The notes below the pieces were generated by a model that searched no databases, had not been told where the DNA came from, and worked only from the letters and a program-made list of their open reading frames with translations. A stretch of 64,000 nucleotides of DNA from Sandaracinaceae bacterium (lineage in GTDB: Bacteria > Myxococcota_A > Polyangia > Polyangiales > JADJQN01), in the NCBI GenBank assembly GCA_016712745.1, contig JADJQN010000001.1, positions 992,001-1,056,000 on the forward strand. The letters run 5' to 3'. The position numbers and the translations under genes were made by a program. Every line of letters starts with the position of its first letter. Position 1 is the stretch's first letter. This document shows positions 16,043-25,755 of this stretch, piece by piece.

Positions 16043-17308
16043 CTAGCGCTTTTTTATTGGGCGCTTTGCGTCGCTGCGCTTGGCGGGACGCGATCCTGCG
16101 CGCGGCTCGCGTGAGGCGGTTGCTTTACGTTCGGAGGTGCCGCGCGTGGCCGCAGAGGGCTTTCGATCGGGGCTGCGCGCTCCGGATGCGGGCTTACGAT
16201 CATCGCGTGCACGCGACGGCGGACTCGCTTTGCGAACATCATCACGCCCACGGGACGGCACCGCCTTCCCACGCGAAGGCGACGCCTTGCGATCATCACC
16301 ACGCCCGCGCCCAAGCGGACCTTTACGCTCAGCGCGCGCGCGCTCGCGCATCGGTGCCATGCGTTCATCTACGCTCGCAAAGATCGAAGTCTTGCCCGAC
16401 GCGGCTTTCGCGCGTGCTGCCGGCTTGCGCGCCGCATCACGTCCGCGCGCAATCCCACGCTCTTCGCCACCACGCGGTGCACGCTCTCGCGGAGCGCCCT
16501 CGCCTGCGCCCGAACCGCCGCCGCTGCGCTTTTTCACAGGAGCGGACGACCCGTCAGTCTCGCGACGCGGCGCGCGATGCAGCGCATCGCCGTAATCCTT
16601 CTTCAGCTTCTCGAGCTCTTTGTCGGTCAGCTCGCGAAAATCACCGGGGCGTAAATCTTCCGTCGAGATGCCGGCAAACGAAACGCGCGACAAGCGCATC
16701 ACAGGATGGCCGACCGCGTCCCCCATGCGATGGATCTGCCGGTTCTGGCCTTCGGTGATAGTGATCTGTAACCAGGTCGTCGCGTCTTCTTCGCGAATCA
16801 CGAAGACGTTAGCGGGTTTGGTCATGCGTCCATCGTCGAGACGCACGCCGGTGCGCAACGCTTGCAACGCTTTGACGTCGAGATGTCCGCGCACCTTCGC
16901 GACGTACTCTTTCGGCACGCCGTGACGTGGATGCAAAAGCGCGTCAGTGAGATCACCGTCGTTGGTGACGAGCAATGCGCCGCTCGTGTGAAAGTCGAGA
17001 CGTCCCACTGGATAGAGGCGCGTTCCGAAACTCCCAAACACATCGACCAGCGACGGACGCCCTTCCGGGTCATGCATCGTGGTGACCATCGCGCGCGGCT
17101 TGTGGAACATGAAGTAGAGGTGGCGCTCAGCGACGAGACGCTTTCCGTCCACTTCGACGCGGTCGTTGCGGGTGTCAGCGCGAGCGCCAAGCTCGGTGAC
17201 GATGCGGCCGTTCACGCGAACGTGACCGTTCACAATGAGTTCTTCTGCGGCGCGGCGGGAAGCTACACCCGCGTGCGCGAGAATTTTTTGGAGACGCTCG
17301 AGAGCCAT
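16043..17308 (-). CDS. rluB: 23S rRNA pseudouridine synthase, RluB/RsuA family, with basic tail
   Basis: A 421-residue protein. Residues 1-60 form an S4 RNA-binding domain (LQKILAHAGVASRRAAEELI, GHVRVNGRIV). Residues 65-235 form the RsuA/RluB catalytic domain with GRLDFHTSGALLVTNDGDL, whose Asp is the catalytic residue, and GQNRQIHRM. The last 170 residues are a low-complexity Arg/Lys/Ser/Pro tail with degenerate DDRKA/SRGR repeats. Family members of similar core size usually end near 250-300 residues; extended basic tails occur in some. Modification of U2605 of 23S rRNA is the known RluB role, inferred here. Assignment within RluB/RluE/RluF/RsuA is likely but not certain. Confidence 0.85.
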   Translation of the reverse strand: MALERLQKILAHAGVASRRAAEELIVNGHVRVNGRIVTELGARADTRNDRVEVDGKRLVAERHLYFMFHKPRAMVTTMHDPEGRPSLVDVFGSFGTRLYPVGRLDFHTSGALLVTNDGDLTDALLHPRHGVPKEYVAKVRGHLDVKALQALRTGVRLDDGRMTKPANVFVIREEDATTWLQITITEGQNRQIHRMGDAVGHPVMRLSRVSFAGISTEDLRPGDFRELTDKELEKLKKDYGDALHRAPRRETDGSSAPVKKRSGGGSGAGEGAPRERAPRGGEERGIARGRDAARKPAARAKAASGKTSIFASVDERMAPMRERARAERKGPLGRGRGDDRKASPSRGKAVPSRGRDDVRKASPPSRARDDRKPASGARSPDRKPSAATRGTSERKATASREPRAGSRPAKRSDAKRPIKKR

Positions 17309-17320
17309 AGGTATTTGTGC

Positions 17321-18100
17321 TTAGGAGCGCGAGCCGCCATCGACGCGACCTGCGTCGGTGGGTACGCCTGCGTCGGCGTTTTCGGCTGCTGCTGCTTGAT
17401 CGGCCTGCGCTTGCTCGAGCGCTTCTGCTTGCTCGGCCGCGCGCCGCAAGGTTTCGTCGCGGTCCCAGCGATCCACAACGCCGTCACCATCCACGTCGGC
17501 GCCCGTGCGGATCATGCGGCCGTTCTCGAAGTACTCCCAGCGATCGGGACTCCAGTGATCGGCGGTGCTGCGAGCAGCGGTATCGCGCTCGGTGCGAAGG
17601 GGCTGGCCAGCTTCGTAGAAGACTTTGAGGTCAACGCGACCGTCGTGGTTTGTGTCGGTCTCGATGCGCTGAATGCGACCGTTTTCGTAGTAGCTGATCT
17701 CGTCCATCGCTGCGTCGAAGTCGCGGTCGGCTTCCTCGCGCATCGGACGGCCTTCGTCGTCGTAGTAGCGAACGACATCTTTGGTGCCGTCGCCGTTCAA
17801 GTCCGCTTCGCGGCAGATCAAGACGAGACGCACGGTCGGTGCCGTGCCCATGCGCTGAAAGACTTTGCGAACGTCGGGATGATCGTCGCCGGACGTGTCG
17901 TATTCGCTGACTTCGCGGCCACGTTCGGTGGCGTCGCAGCGGTTGTTGGCCGTGGCGCTGTTGGAATCAGTTGTGACCCCGCGCGCTTGCACGCTTGGCC
18001 CGCCACGCTCGGAAGCAGAGCCTCCGCCGCACGCCTGTACGATGACGAGAGTCGATGCGCCGCCAAGGGCCAAAGCGATTGCGAGACGTTGCTGATTCAC
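17321..18100 (-). CDS. Lipoprotein with DxNxDG calcium-type repeats (second of a pair)
   Basis: A 259-residue protein: lipobox-like end VIVQACGGG, then repeats with Asp-rich loops of EF-hand or thrombospondin type 3 style (DTSGDDHPDVRK, DLNGDGTKDVVRYYDDEGRP, DTNHDGRVDLKVFY, DVDGDGVVDRWD), each followed by a short beta-like strand (YYENGR, EYFENGR). The C-terminus is an Ala/Asp-rich tail. Repeats of this form bind calcium in other proteins. Its start overlaps the stop of the similar upstream gene by 4 bp, so the two are translationally coupled. It lies directly upstream of rluB. Confidence 0.7.
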   Translation of the reverse strand: MNQQRLAIALALGGASTLVIVQACGGGSASERGGPSVQARGVTTDSNSATANNRCDATERGREVSEYDTSGDDHPDVRKVFQRMGTAPTVRLVLICREADLNGDGTKDVVRYYDDEGRPMREEADRDFDAAMDEISYYENGRIQRIETDTNHDGRVDLKVFYEAGQPLRTERDTAARSTADHWSPDRWEYFENGRMIRTGADVDGDGVVDRWDRDETLRRAAEQAEALEQAQADQAAAAENADAGVPTDAGRVDGGSRS

Positions 18101-18969
18101 TTTGCGCCTCCTGCGGCGGGAGTAGCGGCGGGAGCTGCTGCTGGATCGGCCGCCGGAGCAGCCGGTGTTCCTGCGTCTGCGTCGGTCGACGGCGACGGCG
18201 GGGTTGGCGGCGTTCCGCCATCTGCGACTGCGGCGCCGGCGACTGGCGTGCCGTCACAGCTCACTGGCTCATCGAGCGGGCCTGCCGACTCTTCGTCGAT
18301 AGACTCGTTGTGCTGCGGGTCGGGCTGACCGTCGCCGTTCGTATCGACTTGAACTTGATAGGGGCGGCCGGCGCGGTAGTTTTCCCAGCGGTCGGGACGG
18401 CCGTCGCGGTTGTCGTCGTAGGCGACGCGTAAAAGTCGTCCGCGCTCGTAGCTCTCCCATTGATCGGGACGCCCGCGATGATGGCGATCACGCTCAGCGC
18501 GTGTGACTTCGGCGCCCGTGCACCAAACCCAGGTGTCGATCGCATTGTCGAAGTTGGTGTCGATCTCTTTGTTCACGAGACGACCGTTTTCGAAGTAGCG
18601 AATCTCGTCCATACGACCGTCGAAGTCGTAATCGTCCTCTTCGCGGATGACGGTGCGACCATCGGGACCAAAGAAGCGCGTAATGTCGACGCGACCGTCG
18701 TAGTTCATGTCGAGGATGGCGCAGCGCTCGACGCCATTCTGAAAGACGTGGCGAAGGTCGGGTGTGCCGTCGCCGTTCACGTCGACCGAGCGGACCTCGC
18801 CGTTGTCGGGGTTGCACTGTTCGCGGACGGTGGCATCGCCACGTGAGCCGGAGAGGGTTTCCTGGTTGGCGACTTCACTGCTTGAGCCGCAACCCGGCGC
18901 CACAGTAAGCGCCCCGAATCCCGCAAGCGTGCACAGCGAAAGAAGAATTGACCGCTTCGACAAGCCCAT
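18097..18969 (-). CDS. Lipoprotein with DxNxDG calcium-type repeats (first of a pair)
   Basis: A 290-residue paralogue of the next gene. The signal ends APGC (Cys27). The repeats read DVNGDGTPDLRHVFQNG, DMNYDGRVDITRFFGPDG, DYDFDGRMDEIRYFENGR, DTNFDNAIDTW and DDNRDGRPDRWENYRAGR, then DTNGDGQPD. The tail is Ala/Pro-rich. A TGA/ATG overlap of 4 bp couples it to the downstream copy. AGGG lies 6 nt before the ATG. Surface calcium binding is inferred from the repeat type; the function is unknown. Confidence 0.7.
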   Translation of the reverse strand: MGLSKRSILLSLCTLAGFGALTVAPGCGSSSEVANQETLSGSRGDATVREQCNPDNGEVRSVDVNGDGTPDLRHVFQNGVERCAILDMNYDGRVDITRFFGPDGRTVIREEDDYDFDGRMDEIRYFENGRLVNKEIDTNFDNAIDTWVWCTGAEVTRAERDRHHRGRPDQWESYERGRLLRVAYDDNRDGRPDRWENYRAGRPYQVQVDTNGDGQPDPQHNESIDEESAGPLDEPVSCDGTPVAGAAVADGGTPPTPPSPSTDADAGTPAAPAADPAAAPAATPAAGGAK

Positions 18970-19074
18970 CTAAAGCCCTGGCTCCCCTGCCATACGCCCA
19001 CTGGCTTTGGCGGGCGGAGCATACCCACTCCTTATAACTGACCGCAAGCGCGCAAAACTCGCGGGCTTTCCGGA

Positions 19075-19103
19075 TTGACCGTATACATGGTGGCATGTAT
19101 GTT
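19075..19103 (+). promoter_or_regulatory. Promoter with inverted repeat operator upstream of the RHH gene
   Basis: TTGACC (19075-19080), 17 nt, then TATGTT (19098-19103) form a good sigma70-type promoter. A perfect 7-bp inverted repeat, ATACATG-GTGG-CATGTAT, at 19083-19100 occupies the spacer and overlaps the -10 box, as expected for an operator. The next gene encodes a ribbon-helix-helix protein, so autorepression is a reasonable inference. Confidence 0.65.
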
Positions 19104-19168
19104 CACGCGTAGTCGCAAGACACGACTTCGCGATGAACACGACGTTCACACGAGCAGCGGGTAACGAG

Positions 19169-19360
19169 ATGGCGCGCAAGAAGATTTCCACGACGATTTA
19201 CATCACGCCCGAGCAGAATGACCGCTTGAAGGTCCTGCACGAGCGCACGAAAGTGCCGGTCGCAGTCTACATCCGTGAGGGCATCGATCTCGTGCTCGAA
19301 AAGCACGCGGATTCAATGCCAGGTCAGCTAACGCTCGACGCTAGCCCTCGTAAGCGCTAA
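19169..19360 (+). CDS. Ribbon-helix-helix DNA-binding protein
   Basis: A small 63-residue protein from ATG 19169 (MARKKISTTIYITPEQNDRL). The strand STTIYITP followed by helices NDRLKVLHERTKVPVAVYI and REGIDLVLEKH is the ribbon-helix-helix fold of CopG/Arc-type regulators. An in-frame ATG at 19133 would add 12 residues with no better ribosome site, so the start is uncertain. The gene follows a promoter with an inverted repeat and lies 15 bp upstream of lepA, with which it may be co-transcribed. Confidence 0.75.
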   Translation: MARKKISTTIYITPEQNDRLKVLHERTKVPVAVYIREGIDLVLEKHADSMPGQLTLDASPRKR

Positions 19361-19375
19361 TCCTCCGCCCCCCCC

Positions 19376-21178
<1,803 letters not shown>

Positions 21179-21182
21179 GCGC

Positions 21183-22269
21183 TCAGCTTGCCGGGACGGT
21201 GCAGTGGAAGGTGCTGCCCTTGCCGACTTCGCTCTCCGCCCAGATTTTTCCGCCGTGCGCTTCCACGATAGCGCGCGAGATGTGCAGTCCAAGGCCCGCC
21301 GCGGCGGTCGAAGCGAACCTGGGAAAAGCGGTCGAAGATACCGGGCAGCGCGTCCTTGGCGATGCCGATACCCGTGTCGCTCACCGTAAATTCGATTCCG
21401 TTGGCGTCCTGCCGCGCGTGAATGCTCACGCGGCCGCCTGCCTTGGTGAACTTGATCGCGTTGCTCACAAGATTGGCGAGGACTTGCATGATGCGTCCAC
21501 CGTCAACCGTGACCTCTTGCGACGCAGAGCTTGCGTCCGCAGTGAGCGTAATTTTATTAAGCTGCGCGATTGCTTCGAAGGCTATCAGTGTGTCGCTCAA
21601 GACGGTGTCTACCTGGGTGTGCTCTCGCGCAACTGCCAGCTTGCCAGCCTCGATGGCGGTGACATCTAGAAGATCGTTCACGAGGCGGTTCATGCGCGCG
21701 AGCAATCGAGCGCTGGATTGCGTGCGTTTGCGAACGCCCTCGCCGGCCGCACCCTTGGGCGATTCGGACTCAAGCAGATGGGTGTTGATGGCCAGGCCAC
21801 TGAGCAAAGAGCGCAGGTCGTGACTTACCGTCGCCAGGAACTCGTCCTGCGCGGCAATTACCGCGTCGGCGTGCTCGCGCTCTTCCGTAAGGTCTTTGTC
21901 GGTTGCTTCGCGCTCAACCATGAGAAACGCGGCGAGGTAGGACTTTCGTGCATCCCGCTCGCGCTGCATCTTGGCATCGGCTTGCGCGCGTTCAGCTGCG
22001 AGCGACGAGTCCGCTTGCGCCCGCTTCCGTTGCAGCGATTCGGAGGTTCCCTCTTCATCCGCTTTATCGCGCGCGACCTCGACGACCGCGTCGGCTTTCT
22101 CACGCGCGACTTGCATGACCGCGTCGGCACGTTCTTCCATAGCGTCGCGCTTGAGCTCGGCGTTCGCGTCGACCTTGCTACGCTCGTCGCGCAGACTCTC
22201 GTCGGTGTGACCTCGCTGAGTACTGCTCTTGCCACTGCGTTGCTCGTGCATCGCGACATTATGCGCCAT
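21183..22269 (-). pseudogene. Sensor histidine kinase, frameshifted near the ATPase G2 box
   Basis: Residues 1-140 are a charged coiled coil with Ala/Asp/Glu-rich heptads (ADAVVEVARDKADEE). Then comes the HisKA box FLATVSHDLRSLLSGLAINT (phospho-His), the N box LVSNAIKFT and the G1 box DTGIGI. After SQVRFDRRGG the frame shifts in a G/C run near 21293-21300. The next frame reads GLGLHISRAIVEAHGGKIW and ends at 21183, as an intact kinase would. Uncorrected, the frame runs into lepA to 21049. No transmembrane segment or sensor domain is obvious and no response regulator is adjacent. The single-base lesion may be an assembly error or a recent mutation. Confidence 0.8.
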
Positions 22270-22365
22270 TTGGCAAGCGACGAGTACGAAGTTCCGCCGA
22301 TTTGTCGCGAAGTCTTGAATCCGCGCGCGGCGCTTGCAAGAGACCGAGTTCGCAGATGAAAGGGC

Positions 22366-23442
22366 TTAGTCGTGTCGATCTTCCGCTGGCACATTCGCTG
22401 AGGGCGTCGCGCTCACGTCCGCGGTGAGCGGACCCGTGCCGAAGCGCCCGAGCTCAATACGGTAAGTACCAGGCTCGAGCTGCGCGGTGATGCGCGGGTT
22501 CTTTCCATCTGTATCGTCGTCAGTCGCGATGGACTCACCCGCAGCGTTGCGCAGCGTGAGCTTGGGATCCCCATTACCAACGGCCGTCGCACGGAACTGG
22601 TAGCTGCCTGCTTGTCGCACGATGAATTCGATCCCCGGGTCTTCCGCGTTGCTCTCGCCTGACATCTCGACGCGGATGCTTCCTTGTCCCTGCAAGCGGC
22701 CAACAACCGGCGCTGGCACAAACGGCGCGACCGTTACTCGGTACGTACCGCCTTCATTCGACGATCCCTTCACGCGAATGCGATATCGCCCGGGTGCTAT
22801 CTGCATTCCCGTGAGAGTGAAATAGCCATCGCGGATGTTCACCGGATGACCGAGCTCAGTTTCGTCGTCGTGCAGAATCGAAATCCATGGGCTGCCTGGC
22901 CCTGCGCGCAAATTGATTCGCTGGGCACTCGCGACGGTGTACGCGATGTCAACGTAGGCATGCGTGCCCTCAACTTCCGATCGCGGTACATCAACGCTCA
23001 CTTCGCCTGCGTTCGCGATGCTTGCCGCCGGCGCTTGGCGTGCGACGGACGACCACGTGAGCTCTGCGTTCGCTCGCGCGCCATCGTTTGCGCGCACTCG
23101 CACGTGATAGACGCCCGCAGCGAGGCGAGTCTCTTCGCCGAAGCTACCACTGCCAGTGAACGTGACGACCTCTTCGTCTGTTTGATCGAGCACAGTGGCC
23201 GTGCCGGCGAGCGGCCGATGCGAGGTCGCGTCGAGCAGATTGACGCGAATTAAATAGGAGCCCGCCTCAGGCACGGTGAGGGCAAAACGCGGCATCGCAG
23301 GGATAAGCGTGCGAGCCGTCGCGCCGGCGGAAACGTTCGTATCAGCAGATGAGGCGACGGCGGGAGTCGGCGACGCCTGTGGCGTGGCCTTCTCTCCGCA
23401 AGCAGCCAGAACGAGCACGCACGTCGCGAGAAGTTTCTTCAT
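22366..23442 (-). CDS. Lipoprotein with PPC-like beta-sandwich domains
   Basis: A 358-residue protein from ATG 23442 (MKKLLATCVLVLAACGE), the lipobox ending at Cys15. Three segments have the PPC pattern of a C-terminal pre-peptidase beta-sandwich: EAGSYLIRVNLLD, QIAPGRYRIRVKGSSNEGG, and FIVRQAGSYQFRATAVGNGDP with TLRNAAGESIATDDDTDG and EPGTYRIELG. No catalytic domain is visible. Such domains usually bind or stabilise secreted enzymes. Immediately downstream of the Kazal lipoprotein on the same strand (45-bp gap). Confidence 0.7.
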   Translation of the reverse strand: MKKLLATCVLVLAACGEKATPQASPTPAVASSADTNVSAGATARTLIPAMPRFALTVPEAGSYLIRVNLLDATSHRPLAGTATVLDQTDEEVVTFTGSGSFGEETRLAAGVYHVRVRANDGARANAELTWSSVARQAPAASIANAGEVSVDVPRSEVEGTHAYVDIAYTVASAQRINLRAGPGSPWISILHDDETELGHPVNIRDGYFTLTGMQIAPGRYRIRVKGSSNEGGTYRVTVAPFVPAPVVGRLQGQGSIRVEMSGESNAEDPGIEFIVRQAGSYQFRATAVGNGDPKLTLRNAAGESIATDDDTDGKNPRITAQLEPGTYRIELGRFGTGPLTADVSATPSANVPAEDRHD

Positions 23443-23487
23443 CGTGCACGCACAAGACCCCGATCTGGTACTGCGTTGCAACTCCTA

Positions 23488-24237
23488 TCAGTCGACCGGC
23501 GGAAGCACGGGCATGGGCTCGCCCGTCGGGGCGCATTCACCGATGGCGCTAACACTCATGCTCGCGGCCGCCGCGACGCATGCGTTCGAATAGGTTTCGC
23601 CGTCGCAGCCGCAGACGGGGAAGTACTCGCGCGTGCAGCCTTCTGCAATGGCCATGCAGCTACCTGTGCCATCGGTCGCGCCGCACATCTCAGAAATGGG
23701 ATAGTTGCAGAACTGCCCTTCGGGGCAGCTCACGCCTGTGCGTCCGCCGCAGGTCGCGCCCACACCAACGCAACCGGTGTACGTGCGGTTGCACTCATCG
23801 ATGGTCTCGAACGTGGATTCGCAATCCGCGCCTGAGCACGAGCAACCGCTGATACCCATACAGTTGACGCCATTCCAAGCGTAGCCCCAGAAGCCGTCGC
23901 ACGCGCCGACACCAACCGCGTCCATTGCGTTGCACGGGCCAGCGGGTCCAGCATCGATCGCGCCCCCGTCAACGCTGAGGCCGGAGTCGCGCGACCCGCC
24001 GTCGCTCGGTGCGCCGCTGTCGCTGTGCGATGCGTCCACGGACAGACCTAAGTCCTGCGCAGCGTCCAGCGCGACGGCGCCGTCGTCGCTAGAGCCTGAG
24101 TCGACGAGCGAGCCTCCGTCCAAGTCGCCTGTCGCGGAATCATTTCCGCCGTCGCGCGGTGAAAGCTGAGTGCGGCTCGAGCAGGCTGTGAGAACGATCA
24201 ACGAGGCGAGGAAGAAGATGCGCGAATGCGAAGTCAT
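23488..24237 (-). CDS. Lipoprotein with Kazal-type domain, paralogue of 8572
   Basis: A 249-residue protein from ATG 24237 (MTSHSRIFFLASLIVLTAC), the lipobox ending at Cys19. A D/S/G-rich linker follows, then a Cys module with GYAWNGVNCMGISGCSCSG and ADC, then FPVCGCDGETYSNACVA, the Kazal core. Architecture and motif order match the gene at 8572, so the two are paralogues. A longer start at 24252 is possible. The role is inferred as for that gene; it is followed by the PPC lipoprotein. Confidence 0.75.
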   Translation of the reverse strand: MTSHSRIFFLASLIVLTACSSRTQLSPRDGGNDSATGDLDGGSLVDSGSSDDGAVALDAAQDLGLSVDASHSDSGAPSDGGSRDSGLSVDGGAIDAGPAGPCNAMDAVGVGACDGFWGYAWNGVNCMGISGCSCSGADCESTFETIDECNRTYTGCVGVGATCGGRTGVSCPEGQFCNYPISEMCGATDGTGSCMAIAEGCTREYFPVCGCDGETYSNACVAAAASMSVSAIGECAPTGEPMPVLPPVD

Positions 24238-24350
24238 ACCCAACGATGACATGGGTTGGTGGTGAGCGCAGCAATCAGTTGCGCCGTATCAGCGTGATCG
24301 CGCGCGGATTAAGCGCTCGTTCGCGCTGTGCATCGAGCGCTGGCCGCTCG

Positions 24351-24380
24351 GCTATATTCACTATTTCACCGATCGTCCCC
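24351..24380 (-). repeat. RAYT-associated element, reverse copy with one inserted base
   Basis: The plus strand reads GCTATATTCAC then TATTTCACCGATCGTCCCC, one base longer than the consensus. It lies 5 nt before the stop end of the M1-like peptidase gene. It is the last copy in the window; none is seen from 24.4 to 64 kb. Confidence 0.85.
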
Positions 24381-24384
24381 GATT

Positions 24385-25755
24385 TTATTGGGGGTCGCCG
24401 GAGTTGCGGAGCCAGTGGCGGGCTAGGTTGGTGGGGTCGAAGCCGGTTTCGGTTTCGATGGTGCTCAGCATGTCTTGCATGTGCATGGCTTGGCCAGCGT
24501 GCGATTGGTAGAAGGTGGCCAGGACGCCGTCGAGCGCTTCTTCGCCGATCTCGCGTGCGAGCGAGCGGTAGAACATCGCGCCTTTGATGTACGGGATCAT
24601 CGTGAAGTAGTGATCGTTCAAGAGATCGATTTGGCCGCAGCCTTGCGGCCACGCGTTGGTGTGCTCTTCGTTCTCGAGAGCGTAGTCGAGGTCTTCTTGG
24701 TACGAGGCCCACGTAGCTTCTTCGAGCTCATCACCCGCGACCTCGCCAAGCGCGTGCGCTGCGAGATAGGTGACGGTGCCTTCAGAGAGGACGAAATCTT
24801 CCCAGCATGCGATGCGCACGCCGTCGCCGTACCACCCGTGCGCGGCTTCATGCGCCTGCGTCTCTTCGGATGCCATCGACGCGTCATCGACGTGCCAGTA
24901 GGGATGATGCTCCATGCCGCCAGCACCCGACTCGCCCCAGTTCACGGAGACCGCACCCACGTCGCTGCCAAACATGTAGGGGCCGAGATTCGTTTCGTAC
25001 CAGTTGAAGACGTCAACGAGGTGCGCTGTGCCGGCGAGCGCTGCAGTTTTGCCGCGCGGCAACCAGCAGACTTTCAAATCGGTACCAGCGTCGGTGGTGC
25101 CGAGTGATTGGCACTCGTAGTTCCCAACGGCCCACGCCAGCATGTAGGCGGGCGCTTCTTCGTCGATAGTCGATGGGTAAATCGCAGTTTGGCCGCTGGG
25201 CACTCCCGTGAGGTTGAGTGCAAATGCGCTCCCGTCGCGCGTGGCTGAACGACAGGGAAACAAATTGCCGCAGAAGTAGGGCCAGGTCACGGTCGATGCG
25301 CCAAGCCAACCGTTATTCTCGTGCTGAACGTCGAAGGTGTAGTCGACGACGATGTTCGTGGGCCAACGCCCACCGGGAACGTTTACGTAAAGCTTGCCGC
25401 CGGACACCGCGTGCTCGAGCTCTGCGCCGGCTGCGCTGTGCACGCCCGTGACGTTGAGGCCCTGCGCCTCAAAGGTCATGCCGCGCGAAGTCGAGGTGGC
25501 CACGCGTACATCGGCCGTCGCATGGCGCGTCGCGAGGTTCACATCGAGCGAGGTTGAAATGATATCGCGGCGCGAGTTCGAATAGGCTGGTGCGCTCGGG
25601 TCATCGGCTTTGCCATCGTCGGCAAAGGGCGCGTTGTCGTCGGGACCGATCTCGCCCTGCCCCGATTGTGTTGCGCAGGCGCTGATCGATGCGCCCGCGA
25701 GGGCGAGCGCAAGCAAGCACGTAAGCCCACGTTGCGCAGAGAGCATCACTCGCAC
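24385..25755 (-). CDS. M1-family-like zinc metallopeptidase lipoprotein
   Basis: A 456-residue protein. The signal ends in SISAC (Cys27). An N-terminal beta domain leads to GGMEHH at 279-284, the counterpart of the GAMEN motif, and HEAAHGWYGDGV at 302-313 with HExxH at 302-306 and Glu325 nineteen residues after the second His, the gluzincin M1 zinc set. After the signal comes ADDGKADD, a short acidic motif also present in the upstream gene. Proteolysis in the envelope is expected. Its ATG overlaps the end of the upstream gene by 10 bp, indicating coupling. Confidence 0.85.
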   Translation of the reverse strand: MRVMLSAQRGLTCLLALALAGASISACATQSGQGEIGPDDNAPFADDGKADDPSAPAYSNSRRDIISTSLDVNLATRHATADVRVATSTSRGMTFEAQGLNVTGVHSAAGAELEHAVSGGKLYVNVPGGRWPTNIVVDYTFDVQHENNGWLGASTVTWPYFCGNLFPCRSATRDGSAFALNLTGVPSGQTAIYPSTIDEEAPAYMLAWAVGNYECQSLGTTDAGTDLKVCWLPRGKTAALAGTAHLVDVFNWYETNLGPYMFGSDVGAVSVNWGESGAGGMEHHPYWHVDDASMASEETQAHEAAHGWYGDGVRIACWEDFVLSEGTVTYLAAHALGEVAGDELEEATWASYQEDLDYALENEEHTNAWPQGCGQIDLLNDHYFTMIPYIKGAMFYRSLAREIGEEALDGVLATFYQSHAGQAMHMQDMLSTIETETGFDPTNLARHWLRNSGDPQ

